Notes under the pieces: model-generated
What the model was told of the DNA's origin: nothing
Seen by the model: only the letters and a program-made list of their open reading frames with translations
Database searches by the model: none
Shown: one piece after another, positions 8,573 to 17,000 of the stretch
Numbering within the stretch: the stretch's first letter is position 1
Layout: every line of letters starts with the position of its first letter
Assembly: GCA_029239875.1 (NCBI GenBank)
Contig: JARBUD010000008.1
Coordinates: forward strand, 62,001-126,000
Direction: 5' to 3'
From: Xanthobacteraceae bacterium
GTDB lineage: Bacteria; Pseudomonadota; Alphaproteobacteria; Rhizobiales; Xanthobacteraceae
DNA length: 64,000 nt
Position numbers and translations under genes: made by a program

Positions 8573-9781
8573 ATGATGGCGACGATCCAGATCTCCGGTC
8601 TTCTGACCTTCACCGTCGCCATATTGGTGTTCTTCGCCGGGTCCGGGCTCAATCGCCTGATCGCGCCCCTGCGCGCCTGGAACATTCCGGAGGCTGTCAC
8701 CGGTGGCCTCCTCGCCGCGCTGGTGACGCTCGCGGCCTACCGCCTGCTCGGGGCCGAGATCAGCTTCGCGCTCGAGGCGCGCGACATGCTGCTGCTCTAT
8801 TTCTTCACCGGCATCGGCCTCAATGCCCGTCTCGACGACCTGATCTCGGGCGGGCGCCCGCTGATCATCCTGCTGGCGCTCACCATCGTCTTCCTGTTCA
8901 TCCAGAACTTCATCGCCATCGGCGCCGTCGCCGCGCTCGGCCTGCCGGAGGGGCTGACCGTCTTCCTCGGCTCGGCCTCGCTGATCGGCGGCCACGGCAC
9001 GACCATCGCCTGGGCGCCGCTGATCTCCCAGCGCTTCGGCGTGCCCAATGCGATGGAGATCGGCATCGCCTCGGCCACGCTCGGCCTCGTGCTGGCGAGC
9101 CTCGCCGGCGGCCCGATCGCCCGCCACCTGATCGGCCGCTACAAGCTGCAGGGTCCCGCCTATGGCGACGCCGTGGTCGGCCTGCCGGCCAAGGCGGAGC
9201 ACTCTCCCGCCGACGACATCAGCCATGTCAGCCTCTTGCGCACCGTGCTGGCGCTGAACCTCGCCATACTGATCGCCTTCGGCCTCGAAGGCGCCATCGA
9301 GGAGACCGGCATCAAGCTGCCGATGTTCGTCGTCTGCCTGCTGGTCGGCATCGTGCTGACCAACACCGTCCCGCGCCTTTTCCCGCGTCTCCTGTGGCCG
9401 ACGCGCACCCGCGCGCTGGCGCTGGTCTCCGACCTCTCGCTCAACATCTTCCTCGCCATGTCGCTGATGAGCATGCAGCTCTGGACCATAGGCGGGCTCG
9501 GCCTCGCGCTGGTCGTCGTGCTGGCGGTGCAGACGGCGGCGGCGGTCGCCTACATCGTCTTCGTCGTGTTCCCGCTGATGGGGCGCGACTACCAGGCCGC
9601 GGTCATCGCCGCCGGCTTCACCGGCATCAGCCTGGGCGCCACGCCGACCGCCATCGCCAACATGACGGCGGTAACCAAGACCCACGGCGCGGCGCCCCGC
9701 GCCTTCATCATTTTGCCGCTGGTCTCGGCCTTCTTCATCGACCTCGTCAACGCGGCCGCGATCGGCTTCCTGGCCCGCTGA
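8573..9781 (+). CDS. gltS: Sodium/glutamate symporter GltS
   Basis: Na+-driven glutamate uptake carrier of the ESS family in the inner membrane, 402 residues. The two inverted halves are visible: the first holds YFFTGIGLNAR (near 80) and GSASLIGGHGTTIAWAPL (near 135-152), whose GGHGT is the first re-entrant loop; the second holds AVIAAGFTGISLGATPTAIANM (near 340-361; GxSLGATPTA), the matching loop of the second half. Two adjacent ATGs (8573 and 8576) follow GGAGGA; the second has better spacing. It starts 29 bp after the GntP permease, so it may belong to the same transcription unit. The small YXWGXW gene follows after 21 bp. Confidence 0.93.
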   Translation: MMATIQISGLLTFTVAILVFFAGSGLNRLIAPLRAWNIPEAVTGGLLAALVTLAAYRLLGAEISFALEARDMLLLYFFTGIGLNARLDDLISGGRPLIILLALTIVFLFIQNFIAIGAVAALGLPEGLTVFLGSASLIGGHGTTIAWAPLISQRFGVPNAMEIGIASATLGLVLASLAGGPIARHLIGRYKLQGPAYGDAVVGLPAKAEHSPADDISHVSLLRTVLALNLAILIAFGLEGAIEETGIKLPMFVVCLLVGIVLTNTVPRLFPRLLWPTRTRALALVSDLSLNIFLAMSLMSMQLWTIGGLGLALVVVLAVQTAAAVAYIVFVVFPLMGRDYQAAVIAAGFTGISLGATPTAIANMTAVTKTHGAAPRAFIILPLVSAFFIDLVNAAAIGFLAR

Positions 9782-9802
9782 CCCTCACTGCAAGGAGTTC
9801 CG

Positions 9803-10135
9803 ATGCTCTCCCGACGCTCTCTGTTCAAGGGCCTCTTGGCCGCCGCCCTCGCCGCGCCGGCCGGCGCGCTCCTCTCCTCCACCGCCGATGCGCAATGGGG
9901 AGCGCCCGGCCCGCGCATGGCGCCGCCCGCGCCGCGCCGCGAGCCGCGTCCGGCGCCGCGCCGGGGCTTCACCTGGGTGCCCGGCCACTGGAACTGGAGC
10001 GCGCGCCGCGGCTGGGTCTGGTCGCCCGGCTTCTGGGAGGAGAACCGCCGCGGCTTCACCTATGTCGGCCCGCGCTGGGTGCTGCGCCGCGGCCAGTGGG
10101 TGTTCGAGCCCGGCCGCTGGGTCCGCTCCTGGTAA
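9803..10135 (+). CDS. Small Tat-exported YXWGXW-type repeat protein
   Basis: A 110-residue exported protein. The N-terminus SRRSLFKGLLAAALA is a twin-arginine-like signal, with a probable cleavage after AQA-like residues near 30. A Pro/Arg-rich linker (about 34-52) leads into tandem aromatic repeats, WVPGHWNW, WVWSPGFW, YVGPRWV and WVFEPGRWV, of the YXWGXW class common in proteobacterial periplasm. AAGGAG lies six bases before ATG 9803. The molecular role of this class is unknown; dense Trp/Arg repeats suggest cell-envelope or polymer binding. It is the last plus-strand gene before a strong stem-loop and a convergent hydrolase gene. Confidence 0.72.
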   Translation: MLSRRSLFKGLLAAALAAPAGALLSSTADAQWGAPGPRMAPPAPRREPRPAPRRGFTWVPGHWNWSARRGWVWSPGFWEENRRGFTYVGPRWVLRRGQWVFEPGRWVRSW

Positions 10136-10147
10136 CGAGAGAAAGCG

Positions 10148-10172
10148 CCCGGCGCCGTCAGTCGGCGCCGGG
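10148..10172 (-). terminator. Stem-loop terminator between convergent genes
   Basis: A perfect 9-bp inverted repeat (CCCGGCGCC / GGCGCCGGG) with a 7-base loop straddles the stop codon of the DUF900 gene. Read on the minus strand it is followed by CGCTTTCTCTCG, a T-rich tail. It probably ends the hydrolase transcript and may also serve the plus-strand genes ending at 10135. Confidence 0.6.
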
Positions 10173-11375
10173 ATCCTCGACCGTCCCGCTCATGGTGCGG
10201 CCGAAGCTCTCCATCTGCCCCTGATAGGTGCGGCGCGTCGCCGGGTCGACCACCGCGATGGGCGCGCTGATGGCGAGGCCCGCCGCGCTGCCCACGGTCT
10301 GGCCGACGCCCATGGCGCCGGCGGCGATGCGGTCGCCGAGGCTCACCTCCGAATCCGTCACCGTCTGCCCGTTCACCAGCCGCGTGCCGATGAGCTGCAC
10401 CACCTCCGGCGAGGAGGCGAAGCGGTCATGGTTGAGCGCGTCGCCGCCGCGCATCTTGGTGAGGTCGATCACCACGATGCCGGACTTCTCCAGCTCGGCG
10501 TAATATTTCTGCGTGTCGATCAGGCCGAGCCGGTCGACGCCACCGGCGATGCGGCGCGAGACCTGCAGCGCGCGGTCGTCCTGCGAGACGAACAGCGTGA
10601 AGCGCGCCTTCGGCCCGTTCAGCGCCCGCCATTGCGAGGCGAAGACGTCGACGTCGACATCCGGCGAGGCGAGGATGACGTTGCTGATCTTGGCCGGCAG
10701 CTTGCCGCGCCGGATCGCCATCTGCCGCAGCCCCTCCATCGCCAGCCACGCGCCCATGGAATGGGCCATGACGGTGACGTCCTCGACGCGCGGGTCGCTC
10801 GCCACCTGCCAGACCGCCTCCTCGAAGGCGTCGCGCGAGAAGATCGTGCTCTCGCGGTCGAACAGATAGTCGAAGACGCGGGCGCGCGACGGCCAGGTGA
10901 ACAGCACCGGCGCCACTTCCGAGCGGGAATCGTGGACGATCTGGGCGAAGCGGTAGACCGAGTCCTCGAAGCGGTTGTTGTAGCCGTGCACGAAGATCAG
11001 CACCCGCCGGCTCGGCGGCAGGTGCGAGTCGAGCCAGCCCTTCGCCGCCTTCACGCTGGGGAGCGGCTGGACGTTGAGCGTGGCGAAGTCCGTCTCGGGA
11101 TTGGGCGGCAGGCGGCGCGGCCACTGCACCTGCCCAACCTCGCGCCGGCTGTCCGGCGGGATCGAGACGGTGAAGGCGTTCAGCGAGACTCCCTGCCCGC
11201 GCTCCCCGGTATAGCGGACGCCTTCGTCGGGGGAAGGCGCGCGGGTGGTGGCGACCAGCAGGTCGACCTTCGTCGCCTCCGGCACCGCCGCCTCGACCGG
11301 CGTGAGCACGCCCACCGGCCGCCCGGCGCAGCCGGCGGTCAGGAGCGAAGCCAACAGGAGTACGATCAGACGCAT
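10158..11375 (-). CDS. DUF900-type alpha/beta hydrolase lipoprotein
   Basis: Predicted envelope-anchored alpha/beta hydrolase, 405 residues. The N-terminus is a lipoprotein signal with lipobox LTAGC (cysteine about 16). The hydrolase core shows RVLIFVHGYNNRFEDSVYRF (oxyanion HGYN, about 124-143), TWPSRARVFDY, and the nucleophile elbow AHSMGAW (about 206-212); ASPDVDVDVF supplies an acid, and NHDRFASSPEV carries a histidine that could complete the triad. DUF900 proteins are widespread esterase-like enzymes of unknown substrate. It stands alone between convergent genes and the AI-2E permease. The hydrolase call is good; the natural substrate is unknown. Confidence 0.78.
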   Translation of the reverse strand: MRLIVLLLASLLTAGCAGRPVGVLTPVEAAVPEATKVDLLVATTRAPSPDEGVRYTGERGQGVSLNAFTVSIPPDSRREVGQVQWPRRLPPNPETDFATLNVQPLPSVKAAKGWLDSHLPPSRRVLIFVHGYNNRFEDSVYRFAQIVHDSRSEVAPVLFTWPSRARVFDYLFDRESTIFSRDAFEEAVWQVASDPRVEDVTVMAHSMGAWLAMEGLRQMAIRRGKLPAKISNVILASPDVDVDVFASQWRALNGPKARFTLFVSQDDRALQVSRRIAGGVDRLGLIDTQKYYAELEKSGIVVIDLTKMRGGDALNHDRFASSPEVVQLIGTRLVNGQTVTDSEVSLGDRIAAGAMGVGQTVGSAAGLAISAPIAVVDPATRRTYQGQMESFGRTMSGTVEDPGAD

Positions 11376-11468
11376 CTACCCTCCGCCCGGCAAAAGTCGC
11401 TGACGGCAAGGCAGCAATAGCGCGCCGCCGGCGCTCTGGCCAGACTCGGCCTTTCCGGCGGCGGGCGC

Positions 11469-12509
11469 TCAGGACGTCGCGACGGCCTCGGCCGGCCTTT
11501 CCTCGCGTCCGGAGAGAAGCCGCGCGATCCAGCGCGTCTCTTCGCCTTCCTCGCAGAAGGTGAGCACGGCGATCACGATCGGCACGCCGATGAAGGCGCC
11601 GGAGATGCCCCACATGAAGGCCCAGAAGAACACCGACAGCAGCACCAGGAAGGGCGACATGGCGAGCGCCCTCCCCGCCACGCGCGGCTCGATGTAGCTG
11701 CCGCTGAAGAACTGGATGACGTTCATGGCCGCGAACACCAGCACAGCGGTCTCCCAGGAGCCGAACTGCGCCAGCGCGAAGAAGGTCGGCAGCAGCGTCG
11801 CCACCAGCGGGCCGATGAAGGGGATGTAGTTCAGCGCGAAGGCGATGACGCCAAAGGCGAGCGCCAGATCGAGGCCCAGCGCCGCGGTAAGCGCCCAGAC
11901 GAAGAGGCCGGTGAGCACGCTCATCACCGTGCGCACCATCATGTAGGTGCGGAACTTCGCCGCCGTCGCCGCACTGGCCCGCACCAGCCGTCCGCCCGCC
12001 TCGCCGGCCGCCAGCAGCTTGTCGCGCACGATGTCGGCCTCGAGCAGGCCAAGCATCACATAGATCATCGTCACCACGGCGAAGCCGAGCATGCCGTTCA
12101 CCCGGCCAGCCAGCCCCTGGAAGACACCGATCAGCCAGCCGGCGCTGAACGTGTCGGCCAGCGTGCCGGCGGAATAGAGCCCGTGCCCTTCCAGCCACGT
12201 CGCGGTCTCGACATAGAGCGCCTGGAACCGCCCGGCATTGGTGACCAGCCAGCGCCCGGTCTGGCTCAGTCCCCACACCGTCGCATAGCCGACGGCGAAC
12301 ACGGCGAAGATGGTCACGACAAGGGTGATCGCCATGGCGGCGAGCCCCGGCAGGCGGCGCTGCAGCCGGTCCTGCAGCGGCCAGACGAGCGCCATGACGA
12401 ACAGCGCGAAGGCGACCGGCGCGATCACCGACCGAGCGAGATAGATCGCCCCGCCGGCGAGAACCACCGTGCAGATGCCGAGCAGGATGCGGTTGACGCG
12501 CGCGCTCAT
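11469..12509 (-). CDS. AI-2E family transporter (PerM/YdiK type)
   Basis: Polytopic inner-membrane protein of the AI-2E exporter/PerM family, 346 residues. Two N-terminal helices are followed by a soluble amphipathic region (about 85-140) and a C-terminal bundle containing the family segment ALNYIPFIGPLVATLLP (about 226-242) and SGSYIEPRVAGRALAMSP (about 268-285). Members export small molecules or ions; the autoinducer-2 link holds only for a few, so no substrate is assigned. The C-terminal tail is hydrophilic. The same-strand hydrolase lies 93 bp downstream. Confidence 0.85.
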   Translation of the reverse strand: MSARVNRILLGICTVVLAGGAIYLARSVIAPVAFALFVMALVWPLQDRLQRRLPGLAAMAITLVVTIFAVFAVGYATVWGLSQTGRWLVTNAGRFQALYVETATWLEGHGLYSAGTLADTFSAGWLIGVFQGLAGRVNGMLGFAVVTMIYVMLGLLEADIVRDKLLAAGEAGGRLVRASAATAAKFRTYMMVRTVMSVLTGLFVWALTAALGLDLALAFGVIAFALNYIPFIGPLVATLLPTFFALAQFGSWETAVLVFAAMNVIQFFSGSYIEPRVAGRALAMSPFLVLLSVFFWAFMWGISGAFIGVPIVIAVLTFCEEGEETRWIARLLSGREERPAEAVATS

Positions 12510-12612
12510 GGGTACCCTTAAGCTTTCGTCCGAACATAGCCGGATTAGCGAAAGGCGCGGTACCGATAAGCCGGCCTACCCACAGCTTGGCGACGCATTC
12601 ATTCTCGGGCTT

Positions 12613-13020
12613 TCACCCCGCATGCGCCGCATCGGCCGCGGCCTGCGCGACCGCGAGATCCTGCGCGACCGCGCCGCCGGAGACGCCGACGGCGCCGAGC
12701 AGCACGCCGTCCGCGTCACGGATCGGAATCCCGCCGGCGAAGACGACGAGCCCGCCATTGGTCTGCTCGAGCCCCGGCGAGGTGCCGCCCGGCTTCGAGA
12801 ATTCGCCGATCTCCTCGGTGGTCATGCCGAACAGCGCGGCGGTGCGGGCCTTGCCGAGCGCGATGTCGAGCGAGCCGAGCAGAGCGCCATCCATGCGCAG
12901 GAAGGCCTTGAGGCGGGCCGCCTCGTCCATGACGGCGATGTTCATCGGCACGCCGATGGCGGCCGCGGCCGCACGGGCGGCGGCGAGAGCGTGGTCGGCG
13001 CTGTGCTGGGAGATGCTCAT
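12613..13020 (-). CDS. GlcG/HbpS-like heme-binding-family protein
   Basis: A 135-residue protein of the GlcG/HbpS superfamily, a small profilin-like fold that in some bacteria binds or degrades heme and elsewhere accompanies small-molecule oxidation enzymes. Hallmarks are the VMDEAARLKAFLRMDGA stretch (about 29-45), AxGKARTAALFGM (about 54-66), and the GGxPIRDADGVLLGAVGVSGG segment (about 96-116). There is no signal peptide, so it is cytoplasmic. The start at 13020 has GAGGAG upstream. It lies 60 bp after an SDR gene on the same strand, separated by a 9-bp stem-loop. No heme-ligand claim can be made from sequence alone. Confidence 0.75.
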   Translation of the reverse strand: MSISQHSADHALAAARAAAAAIGVPMNIAVMDEAARLKAFLRMDGALLGSLDIALGKARTAALFGMTTEEIGEFSKPGGTSPGLEQTNGGLVVFAGGIPIRDADGVLLGAVGVSGGAVAQDLAVAQAAADAAHAG

Positions 13021-13044
13021 GGGAAGTGCTCCTCGGGAGAAAGG

Positions 13045-13071
13045 GGCCGCGGCGATGGGACTGCCGCGGCC
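13045..13071 (-). terminator. Intercistronic stem-loop between SDR and GlcG-like genes
   Basis: A perfect 9-bp inverted repeat (GGCCGCGGC / GCCGCGGCC) with a 9-base loop lies ten bases past the SDR stop. On the minus strand the stem is followed by CCTTTCTCCC. It could terminate part of the transcription or stabilise the SDR message; the ribosome site of the downstream gene is just beyond it. Confidence 0.45.
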
Positions 13072-13080
13072 GACGAACCG

Positions 13081-13887
13081 TCAGATGCGGTTCTCCCAGG
13101 CGGCCAGCTGGTGCGCCTTGAGCATGTCCTCGATGACCTTGGGCACGACGTTGCGGAACTTGCCATCGTCGGCCGGGACGATGTCGATCATGCGCTCGAT
13201 CATCTCCGTCGGGTCCATCTTGCCTTCCGGCGTGGCGAAGAAGTCGTCGAAGCCCTTGCGCAGCTCGGCGCGCTTGGTGAAGTGCTTGGTGTCGTCGAGC
13301 CAGCGGAACGGGTTGTCCGCCATGGTCTCGTTGTAGCCGGTGTAGTAGGCGCCGGGATTGATGGTCTGCACCTTGATGCCGTAGGCCACGAGCTCCTGCT
13401 GCATCGCCTCGGCGAACGCTTCCAGCGCGTGCTTGGTCGAAACATAGGTGCCCCAGTTGGCGGGGGTGAACAGGCCGCCCATCGACGAGGTGAACACCAC
13501 CTTGCCCGTCTTGCCCTCGCGCACCCACTTCTGCACGACGCCCTGGGTCAGCGTCAGCGGCAGGAAGACATTGATCTCGTAGTTCTTGCGCACGAGATCC
13601 AGCGGAATCTCCCAGACCGGCCCGGCCTCGCCCATGCCGGCATTGTTCCACAGCACGTCGATGTCCCAGCTCTGCGCCTGCGCGATGTCGTAGGGGTCAG
13701 TGAGGTCGAGCCGCTCGACGCGGAAGCTGTTGAGGCCGAGCCGCTGCGCCTCCTCGCGCAGCGGGGTGACCTGCGAGGACACCTGGGCGGTGGCGATGAC
13801 GCTGTGGCCGTTCCTGGCCATGCCGAGGGCCGCGGCCTTGCCGAAGCCCGAGCCGGCGCCGGTGATGAGGATGGTCTTCGTGGTCAT
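13081..13887 (-). CDS. SDR-family NAD(P)-dependent oxidoreductase
   Basis: Classical short-chain dehydrogenase/reductase, 268 residues from ATG 13887, which has AAGGAAA upstream (an in-frame codon at 13932 would add a poor N-terminus). Cofactor motif TGAGSGFG (residues 8-15), NNAG (about 86-89), catalytic serine in FTSSMGG (about 135), and YVSTK (about 150-154) are all present, so the catalytic tetrad looks intact. It is followed by a GlcG-like gene on the same strand. Substrate unknown; oxidation of a hydroxyl or reduction of a carbonyl is expected. Confidence 0.85.
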   Translation of the reverse strand: MTTKTILITGAGSGFGKAAALGMARNGHSVIATAQVSSQVTPLREEAQRLGLNSFRVERLDLTDPYDIAQAQSWDIDVLWNNAGMGEAGPVWEIPLDLVRKNYEINVFLPLTLTQGVVQKWVREGKTGKVVFTSSMGGLFTPANWGTYVSTKHALEAFAEAMQQELVAYGIKVQTINPGAYYTGYNETMADNPFRWLDDTKHFTKRAELRKGFDDFFATPEGKMDPTEMIERMIDIVPADDGKFRNVVPKVIEDMLKAHQLAAWENRI

Positions 13888-14040
13888 GGGGATTTCCTTC
13901 GTTGTCCGCGGCGGGGGAGCCGTCGGGAACAAAGGTATCCGGGGCAGGAACGAGCGCCGTCCGGCGGTTACGCCGAGTATCGTCAGGTTGCGGCGATCCG
14001 GGGCGGCCGAGCGCGAGTCCGCCGCCCTCCTTCTCGATCC

Positions 14041-17000
14041 TCAGAAGCTGACCTTCAATGTCGCGTTGAAGGAGTTCTGCGTGGTGCCGTCGCCGAACTG
14101 GCCGGCATAGGCGAGGCCGAGGGTGGTGGCCTCGGCGAGCGACAGGTCGAGCCCGGCCTCGACCAGCACCGCATCCTCGGCGAGCGGCACGCCGGTGACA
14201 GTGAACGGGATCGAGCCGAGGAAGGCCTGCGTCGCCCGCGGCGTTACATCGCCGAAGGCGTGTTGCCAGCCCACCGTGCCGCGCAGCGTCGCCGCCAGCG
14301 AGCCGATGGTAACCTCCTTCGCCAGCCGGAGGCCGAGCGTCGAGAAGGTCGTGTCCATGCCGGAGCCGGAGGCGGTCAGCGCCGCCGCACCACCCGCCTC
14401 GCCGAAGCCGTTGGTGTCGAGGCTGACATAGGCGAGGCCGGCGAAGGGCTCGAAGGAGGCGAAGACGGTCTCGATACGGTAGCCGAGCTCGCCGAAGGCC
14501 TGGAAGGTGCCGGCGTCGTAGTCGGCCTTCAGCTGGTCGGCGAAGCCCTCGAAAGCCACCGAGCGCGAACTCTCCACGTCCTGCCAGGTGTAGGCGAGAC
14601 CGGTGCGCAGGCCGAGCGCACCCCACTGGTTGCCGGCATAGGCGCCGACGGTCCAGTCGTCCGACGAGCCGGACGCGTTGCGGCCGTCGAAATCGAAGCT
14701 GGTATAGCCATAGCCTCCGACCACGCCGAGCCGCCAGCCGGCCCCGATGGGCGCGTCGGCACCGATGAGGAAGCCGCCGGTGTCGGAGGTGAGTCCCGCC
14801 GCATTGGCGTTGCCGTCCATGTCGGTCCAGGCGCCGTAGCCGGTAGCCCAGAGCGCGAGCGCCTCGGTGGTAGCGGGCGCGGCGACCGCCTTGAGCGCCA
14901 TCCCCGCCTCCGTACCGCCCGGCCCGGTGGGCGCGGCATAGGCCAGCGTCTCGCCGGCGGCCGGCATATAGCTCACCACCGGCGCGCTGGAGGCCCCCAC
15001 CCCGCCAAAGGCGGCGCGCAGGCGATCCGTCACCGCCCGGCGTGTGAACACGCTGTTCTGGATGAACAGCGACTGCACCGAGGCGTGCATGTCGCCCGAG
15101 AGCTGGTCGAAGGCGGCCCGAGCCGAGGCGTAATTCGGCAGGAACAGCAGCGCGTTGTACAGCCCCAGCGTCGGCCCTGCTTGAGGCAGCGTATCCAGTG
15201 CCGCCGCCGTGGCGAACTGGTTCGGGGTCAGCGCGGCGGCGGTGAAGGCCTGATCCACCGCGATGGTGATGGTCACGCTGTCGCCGGTGCCGCCGAGATC
15301 GGCAGCAAGGAAAGGCGTCCCCGAGACCGCCGCGTCGAAGGAACCGTCTACGCCGCCCTCGGCGGTAAGGATGGTGTAGCTCTGGCCGGTGACGTAGCTC
15401 GCCCGCGGATCGAGCGCGGTCACCTCCACCGTGCCGCCCTCGAGGATCGCCTGGCCGCTGGCGGCGATCAGGTCGCTCGCTCCCGAACCGGCGATCTCCA
15501 CCGCATAGGTCGAGCCGGAAGCAAAGCTGATGTCGCCCGCCACATTCAGCGTACCCGGCGAGTTGCCCGGCGCCACCGTGCCGCCCGAGGCAACGCTCAC
15601 CGGCCCGACGGTGCCGGCGCCTCCCAGCGTGCCGCCAGTGAGCACGTCGACCGCTCCGCCCAGCGTGCCGTTCACCGCCAGCAGGCCCTGCGCCACCGTG
15701 GTGGCGCCCGAGAAGGCCGAGCCGTCACCGGTGAAACTGAGCGCCGCGGCGCCGGTCTTGGTGAAGGCTCCGAAGCCCGACAGAGTGCCGGCATAGGCGG
15801 CATCCGCCTTCTGGTCGAAGGTGAGGCCGGCTCCGGCCGCGATGGAGACGTCGCCGGTGAACAGCGCCGCGTCGGCGGTGAGCCCGCCGGCCTGCACGTT
15901 CCACTCGACGTCCGAGACGCCCGACAGCACCAGGTCGCCGCCGCCGAGCTTGGCGAGGACGCCCTCACCCGTCACGTCGCCCGCGAGCGACAGCACTGTG
16001 CCCGCCGCCACGTCGAAGCCGCTGGCGCCGGCCACGCCCACGTTGCGTACGCTCTCAAAGCTCGCGGTGGTCGAGAGCATGCCGCCTTCGAAGACGAGGC
16101 CGCCCGAGGCGGCGCCGAGACTGGCGTCGGAGGCGACCTGGACGATGCCATTGGCGAAGATCGTCCCGCCCTCATAGGTGTTCGCCCCGGACAGCACCAG
16201 CGTGCCGTAGTCGAGCTTGACCAGCCCGCCGGCGCCGGAGATCGTGCCGGCGAGGGTCAGCGTGGTGGCGAAGCCGACATCGATCCCGGCCGCGCCGGTC
16301 AGCGTCACCGCACGCTCCGAAGTGAAGCTCGCCGTGGTCGCCAACGTGCCGCCGCCGATGGAAAGCCCGCCTTCCGTCGCCCCGAGATTGCCATCGGAGG
16401 CGACGCTCAGCGTGCCGCCGGTGATGCTGGTCCCGCCGGAATAGGTGTTCAGTCCGGTCAGCACGGCGGTGCCGCCGCCGACCTTAGCGAGGCCGGACGG
16501 TCCGCTGCCGTCGGCGATCGCCGAGCCGATGGTGACGGTGACGCCGCCATCGACCGACAGCGTGCCGGTGCTCCCCGTCGCCGGTGCGATCGCCAGCGTG
16601 CCGCCGGTGACCTCATAGCCGTCGGTCTTGAACTGCAGCGTGTCGAAGCTCTGCGTGCCCGCGACGGTCACCGTGCCGGCCGCGCCCATGAACACCCCGA
16701 CCGAGCCCAGCCACGGCCCGTTGATGTCCGCCGAGCCCGGCGCCCCGGTCCAGTTGGTGTTGCCCGCGTTCCAAGTGCCGGCGCCACCATCGACCGTGCC
16801 GTTGCCGGTCATGTCCGTCCCGTCCCAGAACTGCAGCGTCTGGCCGGCGCCAAGGACGGCGAGATTGATCTGGTTGGGGATGCCGAACTCCAGCGAGGAC
16901 GAGGCTACGGTGAAGCCACCGGTGCCGGTGATCTCGACATCGGCGAAGCCGCCGCTTCGCGAGCCGTATTCGAACAGCCCATAGAAGCCGCCGGCTGCGA